Positions 36,189 through 45,059 of a stretch of 58,009 nt of DNA are shown in pieces. The position numbers were made by a program, and so were the translations under genes. Source of the stretch: Opitutia bacterium (GTDB lineage: Bacteria; Verrucomicrobiota; Verrucomicrobiae; Opitutales; Opitutaceae); the NCBI GenBank assembly GCA_947442255.1, contig CANEVO010000010.1:1-58009 (forward strand), read 5' to 3'. The notes beneath the pieces were generated by a model that was given only the letters and a program-made list of their open reading frames with translations, was not told the DNA's origin and made no database searches. Each line of letters opens with the position of its first letter. The stretch's first letter is position 1.

Positions 36189-37010
36189 TCAGATCATCGC
36201 CACTTTGTCGCCGACGCGGAGCACGCCCGTTTTCGTCTCGTGGATGAGATTCTGGCCGAAGTTGACGTCGGTGGGATCCGCGGCGTCGCGGCGGAAGGAG
36301 GCAAGCGTGCGGAGCGGTTCGCGGTCGCGGAGGGCCGTGAGTTGGTCGGTGGTCGTGACGACACAGCGTGCGCATGGGCCGCCGGCGCGAAACGTGATTT
36401 CGCCAATGCGGAAACTCGGCCACTTGTCCTCGGCAAAAGCCGGGCAGCCGGCGACCACGAGGTTGGGCCGGAAGCGATCCATCGGCAGAGCGTCCCCGCC
36501 CTGCGCGATCAGGCGATCGTTGAGGTCGGCGAGGGAGGCTTCGCACACGACAAGAAACGGGTAGGCGTCGGCGAAACTCACCCGGTCGCCCGGGCGGGCC
36601 TTGCCGGGTTTGGGGACTGGGCGGGAAAATTTCCCGCCGATGCGCACGAGCCGGCATCTTAAGGCGAGGAAATCGCCGAGCCACGCGGCCACGCCGTCGC
36701 CGCAATCCTCGGCCGTGAGGTCCGCGCTCTTCCACACGGAGACCTGGCGCAGCGGTGCACCGGGATCGGCCGCACGGGGCACGCGGATGGCGCCGGCCCC
36801 CTGCGCGTTTAGCGTGAGCAGGGTGGCGTCGAGCGACGTCTCGACCAGAGCCATGCGCGGCAGGGTGCGCTGCGTGAGAAAACGGCCATTTTCGTCCACC
36901 ACCATGAAGCGCCGGTCGCCGACCAAGCCGAGCACATCGACGTCGGCGGTCGTAACGGCGCAGCCGCGGAGCGATTTCACGGGATGGATGAACAGGCCTG
37001 AGAGATGCAT
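36189..37010 (-). CDS. MOSC domain protein (MOSC_N plus MOSC)
   Basis: A 273-residue protein from ATG 37010 (MHLSGLFIHPVKSLRGCAVT). The first 110 residues form the MOSC_N beta-barrel (GLVGDRRFMVVDENGRFLTQ). The MOSC domain follows, with FRPNLVVAGCPAFAEDKW and the conserved cysteine in GGPCARCVVTTTDQLT near residue 222. This cysteine is the residue that holds sulfur or the molybdenum cofactor in mARC/YcbX-like proteins, which reduce N-hydroxylated compounds. There is no ferredoxin domain at the C terminus, unlike YcbX, so electrons must come from a partner. It is monocistronic as far as seen; its direction matches its neighbours. Confidence 0.9.
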   Translation of the reverse strand: MHLSGLFIHPVKSLRGCAVTTADVDVLGLVGDRRFMVVDENGRFLTQRTLPRMALVETSLDATLLTLNAQGAGAIRVPRAADPGAPLRQVSVWKSADLTAEDCGDGVAAWLGDFLALRCRLVRIGGKFSRPVPKPGKARPGDRVSFADAYPFLVVCEASLADLNDRLIAQGGDALPMDRFRPNLVVAGCPAFAEDKWPSFRIGEITFRAGGPCARCVVTTTDQLTALRDREPLRTLASFRRDAADPTDVNFGQNLIHETKTGVLRVGDKVAMI

Positions 37011-37222
37011 CGCGAACGGGGGTGAAGGAGGCGGGCGAATTGTCCGATGCCCGCTCGTCCGGTGCGACATCGCGTTCTTGGTGGCGACTGCCCTCGCGGT
37101 GCGGGTCGTCCGGATCTCTGGCAATTTTCGCCACGGGGCGAAAATTGGAACAGGCCTGCCCCCGCCAAGTCTGCCCGCGAGCGCTAGCCCGGCGGGACAG
37201 GTGGTGGGACGGATCGGGCGTT

Positions 37223-38146
37223 TCAGGTCTTGGCGAGCAGCCGGCGGGCGTTGCCGGAGGCGACGGCCTGGAGTTGCGCGGGGGTCAGGGCCGATTCCTT
37301 GAGCTTCATCACCGGCGACTCGACCGAGAACAACGGCGCGTGCGAACCGAAGAGCAATTGGTTCACGGCGGCTGGCGTGTCGTGGAAGAGGTCGCCGATG
37401 GCCTCGGATCCCTCCAGCCACGAGATGTCGAAATAAACGCGGCCGGTCTCGGCCAGGCGCTTCATCAAGTCGCCGCGCATGCCGCGTCCCGAGTTTAGCA
37501 CGACGAGCTTCAACGCGGGGATCGCGCGAACCAGCTCGAGGAGATGAGTCGTGTTGACGGGCGGCGCCGCCACCAACGGGTGCTGCGTGCGCTCGTCTTC
37601 CATGATCACCGCGAGCTGAACTACGAGACCCCGCTCGGCGGCCAGTTCGAGCAGGCGTTTGCAGCGCGGGTCGGTCAGTTGGTAGCCATGGAAACCGGGG
37701 TGCAGGCGGATGCCCGGCATCTTGTGCTCCTCGTGGCAGCGCCGGATGTCTTCCTCCCAGACCGTCCAGGTGGGATTGATGGAGCCAAAGGGAACGAGGA
37801 GGCCGGCGCCGTTGTTCCGGCAGCTTTCGGCGAGCCGGGCGTTGACGGAGGCGAGGTCCTTGTGGAGCAGGCCATCGAAGCTGCCGGCCCAGGCCTGGAC
37901 GACGCCCTGACTCCGGAGTTTATCCAGGAGATGGGAGGTCTTGTCGCGGAGGAGGCTGCGGAAGGGCCAGCGCTCGAGATTGACGTTCACGTCGACCATG
38001 CCGCCGGGAACGGTGAGCGCCGGTTGGGCCCCGCGCGCGGGCTGCGTGGCAAGCGGGGCGGCAAGTCCCAGGGCCGCGGCCGCGCCGAGCGAGCTCTTGA
38101 GGAAATCCCGCCGGTCGAGGGCGGTGGGGGAAGTTTCGTTTTTCAT
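37223..38146 (-). CDS. Tat-exported amidohydrolase (Amidohydro_2)
   Basis: A 307-residue protein with a twin-arginine signal (ALDRRDFLKSSLGAAAALGL). The barrel begins MVDVNVNLERWPFRSL, where the usual H-x-H has been replaced by N-V-N, so the canonical two-histidine metal site is missing. Other barrel elements remain (GIRLHPGFHGYQLTDPR, LVVQLAVIMEDERTQH, LLFGSHAPLFSVESP), though the final Asp is replaced by His in G-S-H. The missing ligands suggest an altered or non-metal function. Its stop-start overlap with the cytosolic amidohydrolase upstream (ATGA at 38143-38146) implies coupled translation. Confidence 0.8.
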   Translation of the reverse strand: MKNETSPTALDRRDFLKSSLGAAAALGLAAPLATQPARGAQPALTVPGGMVDVNVNLERWPFRSLLRDKTSHLLDKLRSQGVVQAWAGSFDGLLHKDLASVNARLAESCRNNGAGLLVPFGSINPTWTVWEEDIRRCHEEHKMPGIRLHPGFHGYQLTDPRCKRLLELAAERGLVVQLAVIMEDERTQHPLVAAPPVNTTHLLELVRAIPALKLVVLNSGRGMRGDLMKRLAETGRVYFDISWLEGSEAIGDLFHDTPAAVNQLLFGSHAPLFSVESPVMKLKESALTPAQLQAVASGNARRLLAKT

Positions 38147-38949
38147 AGCGTCAGGCCCTTCTTCTTGAAGATCGGTGCAACGAGGCGGCGGAGGTTGCCG
38201 CCGAGGATCAATTCCTTGTCGGCATCGCTGATGTCCGCGCCCATGACCTTGGCGAGCTGCGAAGCGAGGCTGCGGCCTGGCAAGTCACTGCCGAAGATCA
38301 CGCGGTTGGCGCCGCCTTCGCGCACGGCCATTTCCACGAATCCGTCGGTGGGGAAACTCCCCGAAACCTCGATCATCACATTGGGGATGGCACTGACGCT
38401 GCGGATGCCCAGCTCCCAATCGCCACCCACGTGGATACAAACGAGAGGAACGTTGGGATGCCGGCGGGCCATGATGGCGAAATCGTCCGGGTGCGATTCA
38501 CCGGGGGAATTCGCACCACCGGCCACCCGCGGGGTGCCGCCCACTTTGATCCAGGTGTGCTGGACGATCAGGGCCTGGTAGGCGGCGGCGCGCGTGATGA
38601 TCGGATCGAGCCGCGGGTCGCTGCACCGCACGGCGGTCCAGATCTTCACGCCGACCATCGGGCCGTTGACGACGCAGCGCTCGAACTCCGCGAGGCTCTC
38701 GGCGGTGTGCTTGGGGTTGACGTAAACAAGGCCGAAGATGCGGCTGGGATCGACCTTCAAGGCCTCGAGCACTTCGTCGTTCTGCTGGCGCAGCACCTCG
38801 GGCGAGGGATCGCTGTTAAACGTCTGCCCCATGTGGAGGAAGAGCCGCTCGACGCCGAGGCGATCGGCGGACCGCAATAATTTTTCCGCCCGTTGGCGCG
38901 GGGGGCCGGAAGCTCCGGCCAGATGCGTGTGCATGTCCCAGATTCTCAT
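38143..38949 (-). CDS. Cytosolic amidohydrolase (Amidohydro_2)
   Basis: A 268-residue protein from ATG 38949, where MRIWDMHTHLAGASGPP puts the H-x-H metal motif (H-T-H) at the very start. ALIVQHTWIKVGGTPRVAGG, VPLVCIHVGGDWELGI and the final VIFGSDLPGRSLASQLAKVM (catalytic-type Asp) complete the set of barrel motifs. It is the first gene of a two-gene unit whose second gene encodes an exported paralogue with altered metal residues. A role in lactone or carboxylate chemistry is likely from the family; the substrate is unknown. Confidence 0.82.
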   Translation of the reverse strand: MRIWDMHTHLAGASGPPRQRAEKLLRSADRLGVERLFLHMGQTFNSDPSPEVLRQQNDEVLEALKVDPSRIFGLVYVNPKHTAESLAEFERCVVNGPMVGVKIWTAVRCSDPRLDPIITRAAAYQALIVQHTWIKVGGTPRVAGGANSPGESHPDDFAIMARRHPNVPLVCIHVGGDWELGIRSVSAIPNVMIEVSGSFPTDGFVEMAVREGGANRVIFGSDLPGRSLASQLAKVMGADISDADKELILGGNLRRLVAPIFKKKGLTL

Positions 38950-39119
38950 GTGATTTTGCGTTCGTCTTTTTCCGGAGGGGTCGATCCGCAAGGGGCGCGG
39001 TCAGGCGGCCGGAATAGCGACGGAGAAAAAATCCCGAAATTTTTGCCCGCTGTCCACTGGGATTTGACGCCCCCATCGACACTTTCGTGCGGACTGGGGC
39101 GCCGGGGAGCGGCGGCAAT

Positions 39120-39506
39120 TCAGGGCCGGGCCCGCCGGTAGGTCGCGAGGTAGCGCCGGTTGCCCGGGGCAGTTGCGTAGGCCGTGGGGGAGGTGCCGTC
39201 GAGACCGTAGCAGACGCGCAACCGGTCGCCCACGAGCTGGTAGATGCCGGGAATCAAGCGCGCGGCATTGGGGCCGGAGTCACCCTTGAGCGTGATCGTT
39301 CGCGCGTCGGTCGGGCCAGCGAGTTCGTAGGTGCCGCGATCCATCGCCTCACCGTCGAAAATCACCGCATAGCTGGTGGCGTCGAACAGGAGCACGGTTT
39401 TTTGTGCGACCAGTTCGGGCGCCGCTTCGCCTTCGAGTTCCGCCCGGATCATCGTCCACGAGCCGGCGAGGGCGGTTGGATCGGGGAAAGCTTCGTTCCG
39501 GGTCAT
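39120..39506 (-). CDS. TIGR03067-type small protein
   Basis: A 128-residue soluble protein without a signal. The pattern ALAGSWTMIRAELEGEAAPE, then TVLLFDATSYAVIFDG, ARTITLKGDSGPNAARLIPG, and IYQLVGDRLRVCYGLDG matches the lipocalin-like small proteins first described as abundant in planctomycetes (TIGR03067). They usually have a signal or a sigma-factor partner; this one is short and cytosolic. Their function is unknown. The start overlaps the stop of rmuC (ATGA at 39503-39506), so it is translated with a DNA-metabolism protein, which is unusual. Confidence 0.72.
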   Translation of the reverse strand: MTRNEAFPDPTALAGSWTMIRAELEGEAAPELVAQKTVLLFDATSYAVIFDGEAMDRGTYELAGPTDARTITLKGDSGPNAARLIPGIYQLVGDRLRVCYGLDGTSPTAYATAPGNRRYLATYRRARP

Positions 39507-40732
39507 GGTTTCAGTTCGGGAGCGGTGAGAGACCTGGGGGTTTCGTCCACGAGCCGGGGTTCGACGATCTTCTTTTCGCTGCCGGCGCCGAGTTTCTCGA
39601 GCTTACGGCCGGTGACGAGCAACTGGCTTTCGGTCTGGTAGACCGTGCTGTTGTAGGCGTCAACCGACTGGCGGAGGCGCTGGCCGAGGTCGTCCATATT
39701 TTTCGCGACCGCGGCGACGCGTTCGTGGAGCTCAAGGCCGAGCTTGCGAATCTCGTCGGCGTTTTTGGACAACGCCTCCTGTTTCCAGCCGTAGGCGGCG
39801 GCCTTGAGGAGCGCGATGAGGGTGGCGGGCGAGGCGAGGATGACGCCGACGCTGGTGCCGCGTTCGAACAGATCGGGTTCGTAGCGCAGTGCGGCGCTGT
39901 AGAACGCCTCGCCGGGGATGAAGAGCACGACGAACTCCGGCGAAGGCTGGATGTTTTTCCAATAGGACTTGGCGCCGAGGGCGTCGATGTGGCCGCGGAC
40001 GACGCGGGCGTGCTCTATGAATTTTGCTTTGCGGATGTTTTCGTCGCTGGCCTCGAGCGCTTCGAGGAAGGCCTGCATGGGGGCCTTGGCGTCGACGGCG
40101 ATGCTCTTGCCCCCGGGGAGACGGATGATCATGTCGGGGCGGACGTCACCGGCGGCCTCCTGCTGGATGAAGTCGACGTTTTCGACCATGCCGGCGAGTT
40201 CGACAACGCGCTGGAGCTGCAGTTCACCCCAGCGGCCAGCGGTGCTGGTGCTGCGGAGCGAACGCGAGAGCTTCGTGGTCTCGGCTTGGAGGGTCGCGCT
40301 CGTGGTGGCGAGACCCTTGAGTTGTTCGGAGAGCGAGCCGTAGGCCTCTTTGCGGGCGTTTTCGAGGGCGATGATTTTCGTGTCCACTTTGTCGAGCGAC
40401 TCGCGGATGGGTTTCACGAGCGAGTCGCCGGCGCGCTTGAGAAATTCGTCGCTGTTACGCGTGAGGGCGTCGGAAGCGAGGGCCTTGAACTCCACGGTAA
40501 GGCGCTCGCGGGCCTCGTTAAAGGCGGAGATTTTCTCGGCGGCGGCGGCGGACTGCTTTTCGAGTTCGGTGGCCCGGCTACGCAGAGAGGCGAGTTCACC
40601 TTCCGCCTTGGTGAGGGACTGGGCGGCGAGGCGGGCGCGCTCGGCGAGCGCGGCAGAGCGGGCTTGGAATACGAGCCACACGATCAGCGCGGCGAGTGCG
40701 GCGGAGCCAAGGCCGACAATGATAAAAAGCAT
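39503..40732 (-). CDS. rmuC: RmuC-family DNA recombination protein
   Basis: A 409-residue protein. An N-terminal membrane helix (MLFIIVGLGSAALAALIVWL) is followed by a long coiled coil (about residues 25-125, rich in A, E, K, L). The conserved RmuC domain follows (about 140-350): GRWGELQLQRVVELAGM, DMIIRLPGGKSIAVDAKAPM and FVVLFIPGEAFYSAALRYEP. The acidic/lysine pair D-x-K in VDAKAP is part of the PD-(D/E)XK-nuclease-like core. In E. coli RmuC limits recombination at inverted repeats, and rmuC is often near defence or repair genes. Here it is coupled to the TIGR03067-type gene by an ATGA overlap. Confidence 0.92.
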   Translation of the reverse strand: MLFIIVGLGSAALAALIVWLVFQARSAALAERARLAAQSLTKAEGELASLRSRATELEKQSAAAAEKISAFNEARERLTVEFKALASDALTRNSDEFLKRAGDSLVKPIRESLDKVDTKIIALENARKEAYGSLSEQLKGLATTSATLQAETTKLSRSLRSTSTAGRWGELQLQRVVELAGMVENVDFIQQEAAGDVRPDMIIRLPGGKSIAVDAKAPMQAFLEALEASDENIRKAKFIEHARVVRGHIDALGAKSYWKNIQPSPEFVVLFIPGEAFYSAALRYEPDLFERGTSVGVILASPATLIALLKAAAYGWKQEALSKNADEIRKLGLELHERVAAVAKNMDDLGQRLRQSVDAYNSTVYQTESQLLVTGRKLEKLGAGSEKKIVEPRLVDETPRSLTAPELKP

Positions 40733-40921
40733 GTAAAGAACGTCGGGATTCGATTCCGGCAGATCAATCCTTGATGCGTGCTTGGACAGGCGAATTTACG
40801 AACTGCAAGCAGCGGGGTGCGGCCCCCGCATCCCCGCCGGGTCCGTCATTTTCGCATGTTGCCGAGAAAATCTCCGCCGCCGTCCCCTCGGCCAAACCTC
40901 CCGTGCGGGTGATTGCCCCCC

Positions 40922-41285
40922 GTGGAAAAGACCTCCGTGCTCGTGGTGGATGACGAGTACGGTTCGCGTGAATCCATTGCATTTAGTTTGGCCGCGGAAT
41001 TTGCGATCGATACGGCGGAGCGCGCCAAGTAGGCGCTGGCGAAAAGCGGTGCCCGGCCCTACAGCGCCGTGGTGCTCGACATTCGCATGCCGGAGATGGA
41101 CGGGATCCGGGCGTTGGAGGAGTTGCGCAAGGTGGATCCCAATGTGTCGGTGATCATGCTGACGGGCTACGAGGCTTTGCTCACGGCGCAACAGGCGATG
41201 GTGGCGGGAGCCAACCAGTATTTGCGGAAGCCGCCGGATATCCTCGAACTCATCGAGGCGGTCCGCAAGCAAACGCAGGCGACGC
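40922..41285 (+). pseudogene. Response regulator receiver domain with a premature TAG
   Basis: From GTG 40922 the frame reads VLVVDDEYGSRESIAFSL (acidic pair D-D-E), then hits TAG at 41030-41032. It then continues in the same frame with YSAVVLDIRMPEMDG (phosphoacceptor Asp), SVIMLTGYE (Thr) and NQYLRKPPDI (Lys). All receiver-domain residues are present on the two sides of one stop codon, which looks like a CAG-to-TAG change. After about 41285 the sequence no longer looks like a regulator; no output domain or partner kinase is visible. Confidence 0.7.
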
Positions 41286-41321
41286 GGCTGCGCCGGGCGC
41301 AGGCGGACGCTTGCGGCGGAC

Positions 41322-41615
41322 GGACGATATTTCGAGCTGCGCTACGAGCGGCTGTGCCAGGATCCGGTGAAGGAACTGTCGGCGTTGCTGCCGGTGCTCG
41401 GGCTGCCTGTTTCCGACGAAGTTTTGAAGCCGCTCGCGGTGGCGCATGCCGGACCCTCCCGGCCGAACGCCGTGATCGCGAAATTCAAAAAAGACCGGCT
41501 GGTGGTGCGGAGCTTCGAGGAGCGGGGCTGGCCCGCCGGCTGGGGCCGCCAAGTGCGCGCCCGCTTTCTGACGGTCGCAGGCAAGCCCATGCGCGAGCTG
41601 GGCTATCTCGTCTAG
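41322..41615 (+). pseudogene. C-terminal fragment of a sulfotransferase-like gene
   Basis: In a different frame from the response regulator, the 97 codons before TAG 41613-41615 read RYFELRYERLCQDPVKELSA, LLPVLGLPVSDEVL, and end GKPMRELGYLV. R-Y-E-x-L-x-x-D-P-x-x-E-L and the terminal L-M-x-E-L-G-Y pattern are typical of the end of sulfotransferase-family proteins. The catalytic N-terminal part is absent. The fragment abuts the response-regulator remnant. Its stop overlaps the end of the ABC transporter gene on the other strand (41612-41614). Confidence 0.5.
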
Positions 41616-42586
41616 CGGTTGGTGAAGAGTTCCGCGATGACGTCCTCCAGAGGGACGTCTTCGATCGTGATGTCGGCGACCGGGCCGGCGCTCAGGATCT
41701 CCTGCGAGACGGCCACGATGTTTTCGGCCGGAACGCGGAGCGTGAATTTGCCGTCTTCGGCCCGCTTCGTCTCGCCATGGCGCGACTGCCACGTGTCGGG
41801 AAAAGCGCCCACCTGCGGGAGAAAGGTCACGATCTTCTGTTTGGCCCCACCGGCATTTTCGAGCCCGGCCAGCGCGCCGTCGTAGATTTTCGATCCCTTG
41901 TGGATCACGATGACGCGTTCGCAGAGTTCCTTGATGTCCGCCATGTAGTGGCTGGTGAGGAGAATCGTCACGCGATACCGGCGGTTGTAGTCGCGGAGAA
42001 ACTGGCGAACGGCTTTCTGGGAAACGACGTCGAGTCCGATCGTTGGTTCGTCGAGGAAGAGTACACGGGGGCGGTGGAGCAGCGCGGCAATCAGTTCCAT
42101 CTTCATCCGCTCGCCGAGGGACAGCTCACGGACCATCACGTTGAGCTTCTTGCCGACGTCCAGCAGGATGACGAGTTCGTCGAGGGTCGTTTTGAAGGCC
42201 TCGTGCGGAATGGCGTAGATCGCGCGCAACAAATGGAAGGATTCGATGGCCGGGAGATCCCACCAGAGCTGGTTTTTCTGGCCGAGGACGAGGGCGAAAA
42301 GGCGCCGGTAGGCGTTTTCGCGCCGGGTGGGGTCGAAGCCCGCGACCCGGGCGGTGCCGCTCGTGGGGTAGATCAGGCCCGAAAGCATTTTCAGGGTGGT
42401 CGTTTTGCCGGCGCCGTTGGGGCCGAGGAAGCCGACGAACTCGCCTTCTGCGATCGAGAACGAGACATCCTTGGCCGCCGCGGTTTCCTCGAAGTCGCGT
42501 TTGAACAACCCGGTCACGCCGCCCCAGAAACCCGGGCGCTTCTTGTAGGTACGGAAGACTCGCGTCAGGTTCTGAACTTCGATCAT
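41612..42586 (-). CDS. ABC transporter ATP-binding protein (ABC-2 exporter type)
   Basis: A 324-residue ATPase. Walker A is GPNGAGKTTTLKMLSG near residue 55, the Q-loop is VLGQKNQLWWDLP, the signature is L-S-L-G-E-R near 156, and Walker B is RVLFLDEPTIGLD near 172, with H-loop LLTSHYMADI. The N-terminal insert (FRTYKKRPGFWGGVTGLFKR) before the P-loop is typical of the subfamily that pairs with two ABC-2-type permeases. The usual permease genes are not next to it: the adjacent upstream gene is the membrane spermidine-synthase-like pseudogene. The C-terminal 80 residues form an added regulatory domain. The exported substrate is unknown. Confidence 0.93.
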   Translation of the reverse strand: MIEVQNLTRVFRTYKKRPGFWGGVTGLFKRDFEETAAAKDVSFSIAEGEFVGFLGPNGAGKTTTLKMLSGLIYPTSGTARVAGFDPTRRENAYRRLFALVLGQKNQLWWDLPAIESFHLLRAIYAIPHEAFKTTLDELVILLDVGKKLNVMVRELSLGERMKMELIAALLHRPRVLFLDEPTIGLDVVSQKAVRQFLRDYNRRYRVTILLTSHYMADIKELCERVIVIHKGSKIYDGALAGLENAGGAKQKIVTFLPQVGAFPDTWQSRHGETKRAEDGKFTLRVPAENIVAVSQEILSAGPVADITIEDVPLEDVIAELFTNR

Positions 42587-42627
42587 GAGGCAGAAGATTC
42601 AGCGGAAGGAATCGATTATCGAGCAGA

Positions 42628-44827
42628 TTACGGCGCCGGGGGCGACGGAAGGTGGCCGCGCCCGGCCGCTTCGCCGGTGGCCGAGGCGTTCAGCGGAGAA
42701 CGTCGCTGCCGCAGCAGACAAAGCAGGCTGCCCGCATACGCGGCGATCACGAGGCCGCCGAGGGCCTGACTGCCGACCCACATGCCCAGATATTCGCAAA
42801 AACCGCCGAGCGTGGCGCCGATGAGATTGGCGCCCAGCGCGAGGGCTGGCACCCGGTCCTCGCGAAACGTGGTCGAAAAAATCAGCCCGGCGAAAAAGAT
42901 CGGGAGCGGCACGACGAAAACTGTCCACGCCACGCGCCAGCCGAGTTCCCGGGCCAGGATGAATTCGCGGGGCAGCGCTAGCACGACGACCAGCTCTACG
43001 AAGAGCGGGGCGTAGAGCCAGAGGTTGAACTGGCGGATGAAGCGCAGCGCGACCCAGTTGGCGAGGAGCACCATCAGCAACACGCCGGCGATGACCAGCG
43101 TCGTGACCAACCAGGTGGTGCCGAAGTAGAGTGAGCAATCGCCGATGCTTTTAGTCTGCAGGAGGAGAAAGCCCCAGCCGAGAAGTAGGAAATGCCCGTC
43201 GCCGGGCCCGAAGCCCGCGCCGCGAAACCCGAGCATTGCACCGAGGGAGATGGTCAGCAGCGCCCCGATGACGACAGCGTAGTCGGTGGGGATACCGCGC
43301 TTTTCGAGATAAACAAAGGGCCAGTCGTCGGTGGCGAGGTCGACGGGGCGTTTGGTTGCGCGCCTTAGTTTCCACTCTCCGATTTCCGCCGGGGGATTGG
43401 GCGTGGCCTGCTTGGACGCGATGAACGTGAGAGTGCCCTTGCCCACGTAGACCCACGGCGGAGTCCCGGTCGCCTCCTCGATCATTTGGGAAAATTTTTG
43501 CGCCAGCCATTCCCACGACACCGAGAAAGAAACCGACATGATGCCTTCCGGAGCGACCCGGGCAAAAGCCTGCCGAAACCCCTCGACGGTGTAGGTGTAG
43601 CCGTCGAGCCGGAGACTGGCGCCGTAACTAAACAGGGCCTGGCTGTCGAGGTGACCGAAGACCACCAGGTCGAAGAGCCCGCTGCCCTGCTGCAAGAAGG
43701 AGCGGGCGTCGTCGATGTGCAGGAAGACCCTGGGATCCGCGTAGGGTGCGGCGGCGCTGTAGCGCGCACTGATTTTCGGAATGACGGGATCGATTTCGAC
43801 GGCGTCGACGCGCTGGGCGCCCCGCAGCAACGCGGCCTCGACATCCATGCCGCCGCCCGCGCCCAGGACCAGCACTCGCGCCGGATTTTTCATCACGTGG
43901 TAGGGCAGGTCGTACTGGTTGAAGTGAGCGGCGACCAGTTGCTGCAACGCACTGCCGGGGATGTAGCGGGCCACATTGATCGAGCCGTGCCGTTGATAAA
44001 AATCCTGGTTCACCCGCACGTTGTAGAGTGGCGGGTCGAGCACGGTGCGGAGGTTTGCGGGCGGCAGGCCGGCCGTTTCCTCCGTAAACCATCCTGTGGT
44101 CGGCCGGTTATCCGGCTGGCTTTCGAGATGCACGCGATTTTCGCGGATGGTGATAAAATATTAGGGCGACCACCACGTCTGATCGCGCTGGCTCGACCAC
44201 GCCACGGCGCCCAGGCCCACGGCGTAGAGCGGCAGCATCCAGCGGCGGTGCGCGCCTCCCGCGGCAAGAAAAACGAGCGCGACGACGAGGGGGATGCCGA
44301 TGACCGGGGAAATATAGAGAAAGGAAAAAAGCCCGAAGGTCAGTGTGCCCCCAAGGCTGCCCGCCAGATCCCACACGTAGGCGCGAAGCGCGGGTAGTCG
44401 CTGGAATTACGCGCCGATTTGCTCGCCGAGCGGTACGAAAACGAGGCTGTTGAGCAGGAAAATCAGGATCAGGGCGGCGTAGGAAAAGGTCTTGGTTTCG
44501 GGGAGGCCGAATCGCAGTTCACCACTGCCGCCAGGCAGCGCGACAGCGCGCAGGCCCACGAGAAGCACGATGTTCACGGCCAGAAACAGCGGGAAGAAGC
44601 GGAAGAGGTTTCAATGGCGCGCGCAGAGAAGCGCCCCAATCCCGAGTCCCAGAAACGAGCTGACGAGCATCAGGTTCGCATAGTAGGCCACGAGCCGGAT
44701 CTCGGACGGCACCCATCGGATCACCATGAGTTCCAAAAACAGCGCAGCGAACGACAGCACGAACAACCCGACGGCCGGTGTCCCGGTGGTCAGCGGGGGG
44801 CGTTACGTCGTCCGGGGATGAAATCAT
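42628..44827 (-). pseudogene. Membrane spermidine-synthase-like gene with three in-frame stops and a frameshift
   Basis: An ATG at 44827 gives MISSPDDVTPP; after an extra base in a C run (the G run at 44795-44800 on the plus strand) the frame enters VGLFVLSFAALFLELMVIRW. From there one frame runs for over 700 codons but is broken by TGA 44611-44613 (at a Trp position in C-A-R-H-x-N-L-F), TAA 44407-44409 and TAA 44161-44163. The parts between stops are otherwise protein-like: multi-helix membrane segments, then a spermidine-synthase fold (VLVLGAGGGMDVEAALLRGA, RVDAVEIDPVIPKI) and more helices. The 3' two-thirds (42628-44133) remains open but has no good start. It lies 41 bases upstream of the ABC gene on the same strand. 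Confidence 0.7.
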
Positions 44828-45059
44828 ACGACGGTAAATACCCGGGCCATGGGTCGGCGAGTGAACGGCAAACGAAGGACGATGCAACGGAAGTTTTTCC
44901 GACCGGAGTCACCGGTGATCGGACCGACCCTTGGCGCGGGCTGGGGCGGGGGAAATTTGGTTCGTGACTGCCCTGGTCTTGGCCGGGGCCGAACGGTGAC
45001 CGACAGGCGAAATCGCTCACTTTACGTGGCGGCACTTCCATGTATGGTGAGCGGAGGCA

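Noticed and set aside
44611..44613. Possible selenocysteine or programmed read-through at the TGA in the membrane spermidine-synthase-like gene
   Set aside because: The position is most simply a Trp (TGG to TGA), two further TAA stops and a frameshift lie nearby, and no recoding structure is evident.
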